33,596 nt of DNA, taken from assembly GCA_017848125.1 (NCBI GenBank), contig JAGAJY010000122.1, positions 1 to 33,596 of the forward strand. Direction: 5' to 3'. Positions 16,436-25,682 of this stretch are shown one piece after another. The translations under genes and the position numbers were made by a program. The stretch comes from Oscillospiraceae bacterium (GTDB taxonomy: Bacteria > Bacillota > Clostridia > Oscillospirales > Ruminococcaceae). The notes beneath the pieces were generated by a model. The model had not been told where the DNA came from. It ran no database searches and saw nothing but the letters and a program-made list of their open reading frames with translations. Within the stretch, counting starts at the first letter, position 1; each line of letters opens with the position of its first letter.

Positions 16436-17644
16436 ATGGATATTTCAGCATTCTATAATTCCGCAAAAGAGCTTGCAGAGAAAATCAAAACCACCAAGCA
16501 CGGCTACTTCCACGAAAAGTCAAACACCTTCTGTCTTATCAAGGCAGAAAACGGCAGGATCTTCTCCGCAATTTCAGGTCTTGCGGCTTCAGACGGTCAG
16601 ATCGTAGGCGTAGCTTCCGAGCGCATTGCAGCTAATGCTATGCTGGCTGAGAACATCAAAAAGGCTTCTGAGCTCATTGTTGTTTCCGTTGACAGCCTTA
16701 AAGTCTGTACACCCGAAAAGGCAACCATTGACGCACTTATTGCCGCAGATCCCGAAAACGGAAACTGTATGGTTGCGATTTCCGATTCTGAGGCAGTTGC
16801 CGCTTCTTCCGTAAATTACGATGCAGCACCTGCTGAATCCGCACCTGCTCCCGAGCTTGGCTCTCCTGCGGATTTCTCCGATGGTTTTGACTTCGACGAA
16901 ACCAATCCCTTCTTTGCTTCTCCTGCGGATAAGGAGCAGTCAGAAGTTCCCACTATCCAGAATCAGCCTGTATATCAGCAGGGCAATCCCCAGAACGGCC
17001 AGCCTATGTATCAGCAGGGCTACCCCCAGAATGGTCAGCCTATGTATCAGCAGGGCTTCCCTCAGAACGGTCAGCCTATGTATCAGCAGGGCTACCCCCA
17101 GAACGGTCAGCCTATGTATCAGCAGGGCTACCCTCAGAACGGTCAGCCTATGTATCAGCAGGGCTATCCTCAGAACGGTCAGCCTATGCAGGGCTTCCCT
17201 CAGAATGGTCAGCCTATGCAGGGCTACCCTCAGAACGGTCAGCCTATGCAGGGCTTCCCTCAGAATGGTCAGCCTATGCAGGGTTATCCCCAGAACGGTC
17301 AGCCTATGCAGGGCTTCCCTCAGAACGGTCAGCCTGTTCAGGGCTTCCCTCAGCAGGCACAGCCTATGCAGGTTCAGTCAATGTATCAGGGTCAGCCTAT
17401 GAATATGAATGCAGGCGGAAGCGTTTATACTGCTAATCAGAGTGAATTTGTTTCCCAGTATATGTCTGACAAGCCCAGCGCATTCAAAAAGAGACTCGGC
17501 AATATGCTCTCGACTGACACGGCTGTTGAGGATACAGATGATGATGTATCTGATTCAGGCGATGCAATGTCCAGAGACGAGCTTATGAGGCAGGCAAAGG
17601 AAAAGAAAAAGCTTGCCAAGATGAACTCAAAGTTCAAGGGTTAA
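16436..17644 (+). CDS. Repeat protein with possible deaminase-like N-domain, last gene of the kinase cassette
   Basis: 402 residues. Residues ~1-125 form a compact domain whose order recalls cytidine deaminases (...[18 protein letters not shown]... [13 protein letters not shown]...). The catalytic HAE/CAE and PCxxC residues are absent, so any relation would be to a non-catalytic version; this similarity is weak. Residues 130-176 are an acidic linker. Residues 177-308 are a tandem repeat: six 12-residue units ([12 protein letters not shown] type), then six 10-residue units ([10 protein letters not shown] type). The C-terminus (~330-402) is charged, with an acidic stretch and a Lys-rich helix. 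AAGGATCC precedes the ATG; no terminator separates it from the PP2C gene. The repeat is typical of low-complexity or condensate-forming segments. It could be a kinase substrate or scaffold; function unknown. Confidence 0.82.
   Translation: MDISAFYNSAKELAEKIKTTKHGYFHEKSNTFCLIKAENGRIFSAISGLAASDGQIVGVASERIAANAMLAENIKKASELIVVSVDSLKVCTPEKATIDALIAADPENGNCMVAISDSEAVAASSVNYDAAPAESAPAPELGSPADFSDGFDFDETNPFFASPADKEQSEVPTIQNQPVYQQGNPQNGQPMYQQGYPQNGQPMYQQGFPQNGQPMYQQGYPQNGQPMYQQGYPQNGQPMYQQGYPQNGQPMQGFPQNGQPMQGYPQNGQPMQGFPQNGQPMQGYPQNGQPMQGFPQNGQPVQGFPQQAQPMQVQSMYQGQPMNMNAGGSVYTANQSEFVSQYMSDKPSAFKKRLGNMLSTDTAVEDTDDDVSDSGDAMSRDELMRQAKEKKKLAKMNSKFKG
16964..17359 (+). repeat. In-frame tandem repeats: 6 x 36 bases then 6 x 30 bases
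   Basis: The 36-base units (16964-17179) encode a QPMYQQG-x-PQNG 12-mer. The 30-base units (17180-17359) encode a QPMQG-[F/Y]-PQNG 10-mer in which Phe and Tyr alternate, giving a 60-base higher-order period. The last unit is degenerate ([10 protein letters not shown]). The 10-mer looks like the 12-mer with a YQ pair deleted, then re-amplified. Confidence 0.9.
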
Positions 17645-17724
17645 AATACATAAAGTCTTTTGCAAAGTTTTATCTGTCTCCTGTCAATCAGGCAGATAAA
17701 AAAGAAGAATATCAGATTTTTTCC

Positions 17725-17756
17725 AAATCCACCTTGCTGCGAAGCAGGGTGGATTT
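17725..17756. terminator. Strong hairpin after the kinase cassette, possible terminator
   Basis: A 14-bp stem (17725-17738 with 17743-17756, one G-T wobble) and GCGA loop. Only a weak T stretch (TTTGTT) follows on the plus strand, so termination is plausible but not certain. A second, bulged hairpin at 17668-17700 has no T run. Bases 17757-17916 are AT-rich with nothing else identifiable. Confidence 0.5.
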
Positions 17757-17916
17757 GTTATGCTGCGGCATAGTGATATTCTAACGGTGTCATACAATTA
17801 AGGAACAACTGATTAAATCTATTCAAAAGTTAAAATGTGTTATAATGGAAATAAAGTAAAAAGAAACACGAAGTAAAAAGTGAGACGGGCAACATTCAGC
17901 AATATAGATGTAATTA

Positions 17917-19299
17917 TTACTTTCCTGTTTCCTCAGCATTTACCTGCCATCTGCCTGTCAGATAATAGACAAAGCCTATGAAAAAAGGCGTAAAGCCTGC
18001 AAGAGCGTCACCCAGCCAGAAGCCGTAATGCTTCATATCAAGCACATATCCGAAAACGACGGACAGGCCTATACGCATAACGATACCGTCAAAAATTGCG
18101 GTAACAAAGTTTATCTTATAATTGCCGCTTCCGTTGATAAGTGCATTCATAACCGCTCTCAGAGCCGCCGCAAAAAACAGTATGACCGCTATAGGTACAT
18201 ACCCGCCTGCAATGGCAAGCACATCGCTGTCATTTTCGGTTGTAAAAAGGCTGAATATTTCTGTGGGGAACAATACCATTATAAAAGAAAGCACTGCCGC
18301 TGTTGTCAGTGTTATGACACTGAGGCTTTTAAGTATCCCCTTTACACGGTCATACTTTCCTGCAGCTATGTTCTGACCTACCATTGTAGAGCCTGCTGTA
18401 TTCATTGCAGTGGATATGAGATTTGCAATACCCGAAACCTTGTTTGCTATTCCCGCAAATGCAGATACAGCCACTCCGCAGGCATTTATCCATGAATTTA
18501 CAAACAGCTTTGAGATCTGAATGGACGCTGTTTTTATCGCCATAGGAGTACCAAGCTTCAGAAAATCCGAAAGCATTTTTCTGTCGGGACGGAAAAAGTC
18601 GGATAGACTTGCTTCAAGCTCGTAGTTTTTCCTGTTTTTCACAAGATAGACCGTGCAGGAAATAACGCTCACCGCCTGACTTATTACTGTAGCCAGAGCC
18701 GCTCCCCACGCTCCTGTTCCCAGCACCGCAACGAAAAACAGGTCGAGAATGATATTCAGCACCGCCGATATGCTTATGAATATGAATGGGCGCTTTGAAT
18801 CACCCATTCCTCTGAGTATTGCGCTGACTGCGTTATAGCCATATACAAACACAAGCCCCGACATACTCACCGCACAATAATCAGCCGCCCCTTCAAAAGC
18901 TTCCGCAGGCGTGTTCATAAGGTAAAGCAGAGGCTTCTGAAATAAAAGTCCCAGAAAACTAAGGATAATTGACGACAAAACAAGAAAGCCGCACATCGTC
19001 CCCACGAATCTGCCTGTTTTATTCCGCTGACCCGAGCCTATATAACGGGCGATTATCACCTGACCTGCGTTGGAAAAACCCATTGAAACAAATGTGAGCA
19101 GCATAGTAAGATCACCGCCTACCGAAACCGCAGATATGCCGGATTTTCCAAGTATGTTTCCAACCACAGCCATATCAGCCATATTATAGACAATTTGCAG
19201 GAGATTTGAGAAAAAAAGAGGCAGGGAAAAGGAAATTAGCTGTCTGCCAATATTGCCCTGTGTAAAATCTCTGATATTTGTTTTATTCAATTTATTCAC
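17917..19299 (-). CDS. MATE-family multidrug efflux transporter
   Basis: 460 residues, about 12 hydrophobic segments, the usual MATE length and two-fold repeat. The opening (TQGNIGRQLISFSLPLFFSNLLQ...ADMAVVGN) and repeat-2 equivalent (LGTPMAIKTASIQISK...GIANKVSGIANLISTAM...GQNIAAGKYDR) match the DinF/NorM-like clostridial MATE group, which exports cationic drugs or metabolites using a Na+ or H+ gradient. The start is a GTG at 19299, about 20 bases after the predicted transcription start; the Shine-Dalgarno is weak, so the start is less certain than the product. Single-gene unit with its own promoter; no clear terminator. The substrate cannot be predicted. Confidence 0.93.
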   Translation of the reverse strand: MNKLNKTNIRDFTQGNIGRQLISFSLPLFFSNLLQIVYNMADMAVVGNILGKSGISAVSVGGDLTMLLTFVSMGFSNAGQVIIARYIGSGQRNKTGRFVGTMCGFLVLSSIILSFLGLLFQKPLLYLMNTPAEAFEGAADYCAVSMSGLVFVYGYNAVSAILRGMGDSKRPFIFISISAVLNIILDLFFVAVLGTGAWGAALATVISQAVSVISCTVYLVKNRKNYELEASLSDFFRPDRKMLSDFLKLGTPMAIKTASIQISKLFVNSWINACGVAVSAFAGIANKVSGIANLISTAMNTAGSTMVGQNIAAGKYDRVKGILKSLSVITLTTAAVLSFIMVLFPTEIFSLFTTENDSDVLAIAGGYVPIAVILFFAAALRAVMNALINGSGNYKINFVTAIFDGIVMRIGLSVVFGYVLDMKHYGFWLGDALAGFTPFFIGFVYYLTGRWQVNAEETGK

Positions 19300-19326
19300 T
19301 GTCCGTTTCTGTAAATTATATCTGTA

Positions 19327-19355
19327 ATTATATCATATCATCAGGTTTTTTTCAA
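19327..19355 (-). promoter_or_regulatory. Promoter of the MATE gene
   Basis: Minus strand: -35 TTGAAA (19350-19355), 17-base spacer, -10 TATAAT (19327-19332) with TGA before it. Confidence 0.75.
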
Positions 19356-19370
19356 GAAATAAATATCGGA

Positions 19371-19414
19371 TAAAAACAGCCCCGAAAACGTGAACAGTCA
19401 CATTTTCGGGGCTG
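19371..19414 (-). terminator. Terminator of the gatCAB operon
   Basis: A 17-bp stem with one mismatch (19377-19393 with 19398-19414), 4-base loop, followed on the minus strand by five T. It lies about 25 bases after the gatB stop. Confidence 0.88.
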
Positions 19415-19438
19415 ATGTATTTATTCATCAATGTTTTA

Positions 19439-20899
19439 TCAAAGGGATTTAAGCTTCTTTTCAAGCTCTTCCTTGACAACCTTGGGAGTAGCCGCACCTC
19501 GCAGCTCCTTGTTGCACTGACCCATAAGGAAGCCGAATACCTTAACGTCGCCGTCCTTGTACTGGTTAACAGCCTTTTCGTTTGCCGCAATAACCTTTTC
19601 AATGACTTCAAGCACCTTGCCTGTATCGCTTACAATGAGCATACCCTCACGCTTTGCGATTTCCTCAGGGTCGCCGCCCTTTTCAGCCATTTCACGGAAA
19701 ATATCCTTTGCGTCGTTCTTAGTTACCTTATCGGTGTCGGACATTTCAACAAGCTTTGCAATATCAGCCGCTGTGAACATAGGCTTGTCAATGTCGATCT
19801 CGCCTAAGTTAAGACGTCTCATAATTTCACCGTTGATGAAGTTAACAAGTGACTTGGGATTGTTGTAGCATTTGAGAGCGTCCTCAAAAAGGTCGGAGAT
19901 CTTCTTGGTGTTGACGATGACCTTTGCTTCCTTTTCGGGAATACCGAAGCCGATGTACTTTGCAAGTCTGTCCTTGGGCATTTCGGGAAGGGAATTTTTT
20001 ATCCTCTCCAGATCCTCATCGTAGAAGTTTACCTGTAAAATATCGGGGTCGGGGAAATACTTGTAGTCGTGAGCGTCCTCCTTGGTTCTCATAGACTTGG
20101 TCTCGCCCCTGTTTGCGTCAAAACGTCTTGTTTCCTGAACTATCTTTCCGCCTCTGTCAAGTATCTGTGCCTGACGCTTTATCTCAAACTCAATTGTGCG
20201 GTAAATGGATTTGAGGGAGTTGACGTTCTTTATCTCGGCTCTTGTACCGAACTCTGTATCGCCCTTTCTCATAAGGGAGATGTTAACGTCCGCTCTGATA
20301 GAGCCCTGCTCCATCTTACAGTCGGAAACGCCCGAATACTGGAGAAGCAGAGAAATTGTTTCAACGAGAGTTCTTGCCTCCTCGGGAGAGGACATATCAG
20401 GCTCGGTAACTATCTCGATAAGAGGGATACCGCAGCGGTTGTAGTCAGCAAGTGAAACACCGTTTAAGTCATCGTGAATGAGCTTTCCTGCGTCCTCCTC
20501 AAGGTGGATACGGTTTATTCTGATGGTTTTCTGCTTCTTCTCGCCGTTTTCCTCATATTCGATAGGCACAGAGCCGTTAATGCACAGGGGCAGGGGCATC
20601 TGTGAGATCTGATATGCCTTGGGAAGGTCGGGATAGAAGTAGTTCTTTCTGTCGAAAACAGAGAATTTGTTTATATCGCAGTTAAGGGCATAGCCTGCTC
20701 TTACAGCGTATTCAACGGCAGTCTGATTGATAACGGGAAGTGTGCCGGGCATACCCGAGCAAACGGGGCAGCAGCGTGTATTCTTGTCACCGCCGAATTC
20801 AGCGGAGCAGGTGCAGAATACCTTGGAATTTGTAAGCAGCTCCGAGTGTATTTCAAGTCCTATAACGGGAATGTAATCTGATACTGACATTGCTTTCAT
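19439..20899 (-). CDS. gatB: Asp-tRNA(Asn)/Glu-tRNA(Gln) amidotransferase subunit B
   Basis: 486 residues. tRNA-binding and kinase subunit of GatCAB, which converts misacylated Glu-tRNA(Gln) and, where used, Asp-tRNA(Asn) to the amidated forms in the cytosol. Seen: the N-terminal VIGLEIHSEL signature, the Cys-rich zinc site CTC...CCPVC (~29-46), MPGTLPVIN, YFYPDLPKAYQISQ, the conserved LEEDAGKL and DYNRCGIPLIEIVTEPD blocks, and a C-terminal helical YqeY-like tail domain ending in GAATPKVVKEELEKKL. Two ATGs three codons apart (20899 and 20890) are both possible: an AAGGG lies four bases before the first and thirteen before the second. Last gene of gatC-gatA-gatB, 14 bases after gatA. Confidence 0.97.
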   Translation of the reverse strand: MKAMSVSDYIPVIGLEIHSELLTNSKVFCTCSAEFGGDKNTRCCPVCSGMPGTLPVINQTAVEYAVRAGYALNCDINKFSVFDRKNYFYPDLPKAYQISQMPLPLCINGSVPIEYEENGEKKQKTIRINRIHLEEDAGKLIHDDLNGVSLADYNRCGIPLIEIVTEPDMSSPEEARTLVETISLLLQYSGVSDCKMEQGSIRADVNISLMRKGDTEFGTRAEIKNVNSLKSIYRTIEFEIKRQAQILDRGGKIVQETRRFDANRGETKSMRTKEDAHDYKYFPDPDILQVNFYDEDLERIKNSLPEMPKDRLAKYIGFGIPEKEAKVIVNTKKISDLFEDALKCYNNPKSLVNFINGEIMRRLNLGEIDIDKPMFTAADIAKLVEMSDTDKVTKNDAKDIFREMAEKGGDPEEIAKREGMLIVSDTGKVLEVIEKVIAANEKAVNQYKDGDVKVFGFLMGQCNKELRGAATPKVVKEELEKKLKSL

Positions 20900-20913
20900 T
20901 CACCCTTTCTGAT

Positions 20914-22365
20914 TCATATTTTTGCCGATACACGGCTGAAATTCTTTTCAAAAGCGTCAGCAGCGCCGATGATGGAAGCCTCGTCCCACATCTTTCCGAT
21001 AAGGGACATTCCGATAGGCATACCCTTTTCGTCATAGCCGCAGGTGGTGGAGATAGCGGGGAGAGAAGCAATGTTAACTGTAACTGTGCATATATCAGCC
21101 TGATACATCTTCTTGGGGTCGCCCACATTCTCATTGATACCGTAAGCAACGGAGGGAGCTGTGGGAGTGAGGATAATATCGCACTTGCTGAATATCTCGG
21201 CATATTCCTCTCTTATCTTCTGTCTGAGAGCCATAGCCTTGCCGTAGTATGCGTCATAGTAGCCCGAGCAGAGGGCGTAGTTTCCGAGGAGGATACGTCT
21301 CTTTACCTCGTCGCCGAAGCCTTCGCTTCTGGAAGCTGTGATAAGCTCGTTGTAGTTTCCTGCGATCTCGCTTCTGTGACCGAACTTGATTCCGTCGTAA
21401 CGGGAAAGGTTGGAGGAAGCCTCAGCGGAGGAAATGAGGTAGTAAGCCGCAACCGCATATTTCAGAGAGGGCATTGAGCATTCAACAAGCTCCGCACCCA
21501 TAGCCTTGTAGCTGTCAGCAGCGGAAAGAACGGTCTTTCTTACATTATCGTCGATGCCCTCGGCATAGAACTCTGCGGGAACAGCTATCTTAACGCCCTT
21601 CATATCCATACCTATCTTAGATGTATAGTCATCAACGGGATTCTTGGAAACTGTTCCGTCGTGGGGGTCATAGCCTGCAATGGTGTTGAGTATGATTCCG
21701 CAGTCCTCGGCGCTTCTTGCGATAGGGCCTATCTGGTCAAGGGAGCTTGCGAAAGCAACAAGACCGTAACGGGAAACTCTGCCGTAGGTAGGTTTAAGTC
21801 CCGTAACTCCGCAGAAAGCGGCAGGCTGACGGATAGAACCGCCTGTATCCGAGCCGAGAGAAGCCGCACAAAGGTCAGCTCCCACAGCAGCCGCAGAGCC
21901 GCCCGATGAGCCGCCGGGAACTCTTGTGATGTCATAGGGGTTCTTTGTTTTCTTGAATGCGGAGGTCTGTGTTGAGCCGCCCATAGCAAACTCGTCCATA
22001 GAGGTCTTGCCCAGCATTACGATGTTCTCGGCATTGAGCTTCTCCATAACGGTAGCGTTGTAGGGAGGAACGAAATTCTCCAGCATTTTTGAAGCGCAGG
22101 TGGTCTTTACGCCGTCTGTGCAGATGTTGTCCTTAATTGCAAGAGGAATGCCGCAGAGAGCTGTTGCCTCGCCTGCGTCTATCTTCTTCTGAGCGGCTTC
22201 GGCCATAGCCATAGCCTCGTTTTCGGTAACTGTGATGTAGCTTTCAACGCTGCCGTCAACAGCCTTTATCCTGTCAATGTATGCTTTTGTAAGCTCGGAA
22301 GCGGAAATTTCCTTGCTGTCAAGCATTTTCCGCATTTCCTTTATGGTAAGGGAAGTTACTTCCAT
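20914..22365 (-). CDS. gatA: Asp-tRNA(Asn)/Glu-tRNA(Gln) amidotransferase subunit A
   Basis: 483 residues. Amidase-signature subunit that hydrolyses glutamine and passes ammonia to GatB. The catalytic Ser-cisSer-Lys set is visible: Lys78 (PLAIKDN), cis-Ser153 in GGSSGGSAAA, and nucleophile Ser177 in GSDTGGSIRQ. Full family length. AAGGAG sits just before the ATG. Middle gene of the operon, 21 bases after gatC. Confidence 0.98.
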   Translation of the reverse strand: MEVTSLTIKEMRKMLDSKEISASELTKAYIDRIKAVDGSVESYITVTENEAMAMAEAAQKKIDAGEATALCGIPLAIKDNICTDGVKTTCASKMLENFVPPYNATVMEKLNAENIVMLGKTSMDEFAMGGSTQTSAFKKTKNPYDITRVPGGSSGGSAAAVGADLCAASLGSDTGGSIRQPAAFCGVTGLKPTYGRVSRYGLVAFASSLDQIGPIARSAEDCGIILNTIAGYDPHDGTVSKNPVDDYTSKIGMDMKGVKIAVPAEFYAEGIDDNVRKTVLSAADSYKAMGAELVECSMPSLKYAVAAYYLISSAEASSNLSRYDGIKFGHRSEIAGNYNELITASRSEGFGDEVKRRILLGNYALCSGYYDAYYGKAMALRQKIREEYAEIFSKCDIILTPTAPSVAYGINENVGDPKKMYQADICTVTVNIASLPAISTTCGYDEKGMPIGMSLIGKMWDEASIIGAADAFEKNFSRVSAKI

Positions 22366-22386
22366 AAAAATTCTCCTTATTCTATT

Positions 22387-22665
22387 TTATTCAACAACCT
22401 TGGGAACAACGAAGCAGTTCTCGCTGTGAACAGCGTTCTGCAAAAGCTTTTCGGTAGCAAGTGAGGGCATAGCCTCGTCCTTTCTCAGATCCTTCAGATA
22501 AACGTTGTGGTTATCCTTGTAGGGGTCGTAGGTGATGTCTATTTCCTTGATGGTGTCCATTATTTCGATAATGCTTGTCATATCCGCAACAGCCTTTTCA
22601 AGCTCCTCATCGGTAAAGCTGAGCTTGCCGAGCTTTGCAAGATATTTGACCATATCAAGCTCCAT
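22387..22665 (-). CDS. gatC: Asp-tRNA(Asn)/Glu-tRNA(Gln) amidotransferase subunit C
   Basis: 92 residues, usual GatC length. Small subunit that wraps around GatA and stabilises its contact with GatB. Family features: VKYLAKLGKLSFTDEELEK at the N-terminus, the MTSIIEIMDTIKEIDI helix, and the C-terminal RKDEAMPSL...NAVHSENCFVVPKVVE, close to the family's typical FxVPxVVE ending. GAGGAA precedes the ATG. First gene of gatC-gatA-gatB, behind its own promoter. Confidence 0.96.
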   Translation of the reverse strand: MELDMVKYLAKLGKLSFTDEELEKAVADMTSIIEIMDTIKEIDITYDPYKDNHNVYLKDLRKDEAMPSLATEKLLQNAVHSENCFVVPKVVE

Positions 22666-22728
22666 ATATTTTTCCTCTTTCCTGTTTTAAATTACTGCAC
22701 TGCACTCTGCAGGCAATCATACTTTGTT

Positions 22729-22757
22729 ATTATACCATATATCTCAGAATTTTGCAA
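22729..22757 (-). promoter_or_regulatory. Promoter of the gatCAB operon
   Basis: Minus strand: -35 TTGCAA (22752-22757), 17-base spacer, -10 TATAAT (22729-22734) with TGG before it; the same arrangement as at glnA. Confidence 0.8.
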
Positions 22758-22815
22758 GTGAATTGGGAATATTTTTATGAAGGTAAAATGTATGGGAGTA
22801 AAAATGAAAAAAATA

Positions 22816-22844
22816 TTGACACAGCGTTATTTATGCGTTATAAT
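22816..22844 (+). promoter_or_regulatory. Consensus promoter of secA
   Basis: Perfect -35 TTGACA (22816-22821), 17-base spacer, perfect -10 TATAAT (22839-22844). The leader to the ATG at 22927 is about 75 bases. It is divergent from the gatCAB promoter. Confidence 0.85.
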
Positions 22845-22926
22845 AGAATGTAAGTATAAGTATGCACATTTGCACACTGCTGCTTTAATGTGCTGAATAA
22901 ATCATAATAAGGTGGAATAACTAAGA

Positions 22927-25665
22927 ATGGGAATTTTAGACGGACTTTTCGGAAATTACAGTAAAAGAGAGCTTAAAAAGATAGATCCTATCAAGCAGAA
23001 GGTTCTTGATCTTGACGAGGAATTCGGCAAGCTCAGCGAAAAGGAGCTTAAAGGAAAGACCCCCGAATTCAAGGAAAGACTTGCAAACGGCGAGACTCTT
23101 GACGATATTCTCCCCGAGGCGCTTGCTACGGTAAGAGAGGCGGCATTCCGTGTTCTCGGCAAGAAACCCTATCCCGTGCAGATAATCGGTGCTATCGTTC
23201 TTCATCAGGGCAGAATCGCCGAGATGAGAACAGGTGAGGGTAAAACTCTCGTTGCCTGCTGTGCGTCCTACCTCAATGCCCTTGAAGGCAGAGGCGTTCA
23301 CGTTGTCACAGTAAACGACTATCTTGCAAAATCTCAGTCGGAGGAAATGGGCAAGGTTTACAGATACTTAGGTCTTACTATCGGCTGTATCCTTCACGAC
23401 CTCAGCAATGACGAGCGCCGTGAAGCATATAACTGCGACATTACCTACGGAACAAACAATGAGTTCGGCTTTGACTATCTCCGTGACAATATGGTAATCT
23501 ACAAGAGCGAAAAGGTTCAGAGAGAATTCAATTTCGCAATCGTGGACGAGGTTGACTCTATCCTTATCGACGAAGCAAGAACACCTCTTATCATTTCGGG
23601 ACGAGGTGACAAATCCACAGAGTGGTACACCCTTGCGGACAAGTTTGCAAAGACCTTAAAGCCCTTTGTGGTAACCGAAATGGACACCAAGACCGATCAG
23701 GAAGAGATCACCGAGGACTGCGACTACATCATTGATGAAAAGGCAAAGACCGCCACTATCACCCGTCAGGGCGTAAAGAAGGCGGAGAAATACTTTAATG
23801 TAATAAACCTCTACGACGCCGAAAACTCCACACTTCTTCACCACGTCAATCAGGCTCTCAAGGCTAACGGCATAATGAAGAAGGATATTGATTACGTTGT
23901 AAACGAGGGCGAGATCGTTATTGTTGACGAGTTTACAGGCCGACTTATGATGGGACGCCGCTACAATGACGGTCTGCATCAGGCTATCGAGGCAAAGGAG
24001 GGCGTAAAGGTAGCTCACGAGTCCAAGACCCTTGCTTCCATCACCTTCCAGAACTTCTTCCGTCTTTACCGCAAGCTGTCGGGTATGACAGGTACGGCTA
24101 TGACCGAGGAGGACGAGTTCAGGGAGATCTACAAGCTGGACGTTATTGAGATACCCACAAACCGTCCCGTTCAGAGAATAGACCACCCCGACGTTATCTA
24201 CAAGACAGAAATGGGCAAGTTCAAGGCGGCTATCGAGCGTATTGCCGAGTGCCACGAAAAGGGTCAGCCCGTTCTTGTGGGTACTATTTCCATTGAAAAA
24301 TCCGAGGTCCTCTCCAAGATGCTTTCAAAGAGAGGTATCAAGCATAATGTCCTCAACGCAAAGCAGCACGCAAAGGAAGCTGAGATCGTTGCACAGGCAG
24401 GTCAGCTGGGAGCGGTAACTATCGCTACAAATATGGCAGGCCGTGGTACGGATATTCTTCTTGGCGGTAACGCTGAGTTCCTTGCAAAGGCTGATATGAA
24501 GCGTGCAGGTATGGAGGACGAGCTTATCAGCGAGGCTATCAGCTACGCAGATACAGACGACGAGGAGATCCTTGCAGCCCGTGAGGAGTACAAGAAGCTT
24601 TTCGCAAAGCATCAGGAGGTAATCAAGGGACAGGCTGACAAGGTGCGTGAGGCAGGCGGTCTTTACATTCTCGGTACAGAGCGCCACGAGTCCAGACGAA
24701 TCGACAACCAGCTCAGAGGACGTGCAGGCCGTCAGGGAGACGAGGGCGAAAGCTGCTTCTTCCTTTCTGTTGAAGACGATCTTATGAGACTGTTCGGCGG
24801 CGACCGTCTCCAGATCATGATGAACAATATGAACATCGAGGAGGATATGCCCATTGAATCCAAGATGCTTTCAAAGGTCATCGAATCCTCACAGAAGAAG
24901 GTAGAGGGCAGAAACTTTGCTATCAGAAAGAATGTCCTTAACTACGACGACGTTATGTCCACCCAGAGAGCTATCATCTACGAGCAGAGAGCAAAGGTGC
25001 TCAACGGCGAGGATATTCACGAGTATATCCAGAAGATGATAAAGGACTGGGTAACAGACGGCGTAAATCTCTACATCATTGACGATACCATTCAGGACGA
25101 GTGGAATCTTGCAGGTCTCAGAGAGCACTTTGCGGGAATCCTTACCACTCCCGATGATTTCCATTACACATCCGAGGAGCTTGGCGGTCTTACCAAGGAA
25201 AAGCTTATCGACGAGCTTTCGGGCAGAGCAAGCGCATACTACGAGAAGCGTGAAGCTGACATCGGCAGCGATATTCTCAGAGAGCTTGAAAGAGTTGTTC
25301 TTCTCAAGGTTGTTGACCTTAAATGGATGGCTCACATTGACGATATGGAGGAGCTCCGCCGTGGAATCGGTCTGCGTGCCTTCGGTCAGAAGAACCCTGT
25401 TGTCGAGTACCGCTACGAGGGCTTCGAGATGTTCGACGCTATGATCGAATCCATCAGAGAGGATACTGTAAGACTTCTCTTTACAATTCAGGTAAAGGGC
25501 ACAGAAGAGCCTAAGAGAGAAAGAGTTGCTCAGCCTATGGAAACTCAGGGCGACGGCAGCTATGCAAGCGAACCCAGACGTGTCAAGAAGGTCGGCAGAA
25601 ACGATCCCTGCCCCTGCGGAAGCGGCAAGAAGTACAAGAACTGCTGCGGACGTGATTTGAAGTAA
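22927..25665 (+). CDS. secA: Preprotein translocase motor ATPase SecA
   Basis: 912 residues. Peripheral membrane ATPase that drives unfolded preproteins through SecYEG. Domains in order: NBD1 with Walker A RTGEGKT (101-107) and Walker [17 protein letters not shown]; the preprotein cross-linking domain; NBD2 with [17 protein letters not shown] and [19 protein letters not shown]; helical scaffold and wing domains; a short variable linker; and the C-terminal zinc-binding SEC-C motif (C895, C897, C906, C907 in [16 protein letters not shown]). Full length and intact, so this is the housekeeping SecA rather than SecA2. AAGGTGG precedes the ATG at 12-13 bases. A small membrane-protein gene follows 17 bases later with no terminator between. 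Confidence 0.98.
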   Translation: MGILDGLFGNYSKRELKKIDPIKQKVLDLDEEFGKLSEKELKGKTPEFKERLANGETLDDILPEALATVREAAFRVLGKKPYPVQIIGAIVLHQGRIAEMRTGEGKTLVACCASYLNALEGRGVHVVTVNDYLAKSQSEEMGKVYRYLGLTIGCILHDLSNDERREAYNCDITYGTNNEFGFDYLRDNMVIYKSEKVQREFNFAIVDEVDSILIDEARTPLIISGRGDKSTEWYTLADKFAKTLKPFVVTEMDTKTDQEEITEDCDYIIDEKAKTATITRQGVKKAEKYFNVINLYDAENSTLLHHVNQALKANGIMKKDIDYVVNEGEIVIVDEFTGRLMMGRRYNDGLHQAIEAKEGVKVAHESKTLASITFQNFFRLYRKLSGMTGTAMTEEDEFREIYKLDVIEIPTNRPVQRIDHPDVIYKTEMGKFKAAIERIAECHEKGQPVLVGTISIEKSEVLSKMLSKRGIKHNVLNAKQHAKEAEIVAQAGQLGAVTIATNMAGRGTDILLGGNAEFLAKADMKRAGMEDELISEAISYADTDDEEILAAREEYKKLFAKHQEVIKGQADKVREAGGLYILGTERHESRRIDNQLRGRAGRQGDEGESCFFLSVEDDLMRLFGGDRLQIMMNNMNIEEDMPIESKMLSKVIESSQKKVEGRNFAIRKNVLNYDDVMSTQRAIIYEQRAKVLNGEDIHEYIQKMIKDWVTDGVNLYIIDDTIQDEWNLAGLREHFAGILTTPDDFHYTSEELGGLTKEKLIDELSGRASAYYEKREADIGSDILRELERVVLLKVVDLKWMAHIDDMEELRRGIGLRAFGQKNPVVEYRYEGFEMFDAMIESIREDTVRLLFTIQVKGTEEPKRERVAQPMETQGDGSYASEPRRVKKVGRNDPCPCGSGKKYKNCCGRDLK

Positions 25666-25682
25666 TTTTAAGAGGTGAGCGT

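Noticed and set aside
16964-17359. Possible CRISPR array
   Set aside because: Units are contiguous without unique spacers and keep one open reading frame; it is a coding tandem repeat.
17668-17700. Hairpin after the repeat-protein gene as a terminator
   Set aside because: The stem has a 3-base bulge and no T run follows on either strand.
17841-17846. TATAAT on the plus strand before the MATE gene's 3' end
   Set aside because: No acceptable -35 at 16-18 bases and no plus-strand gene downstream.
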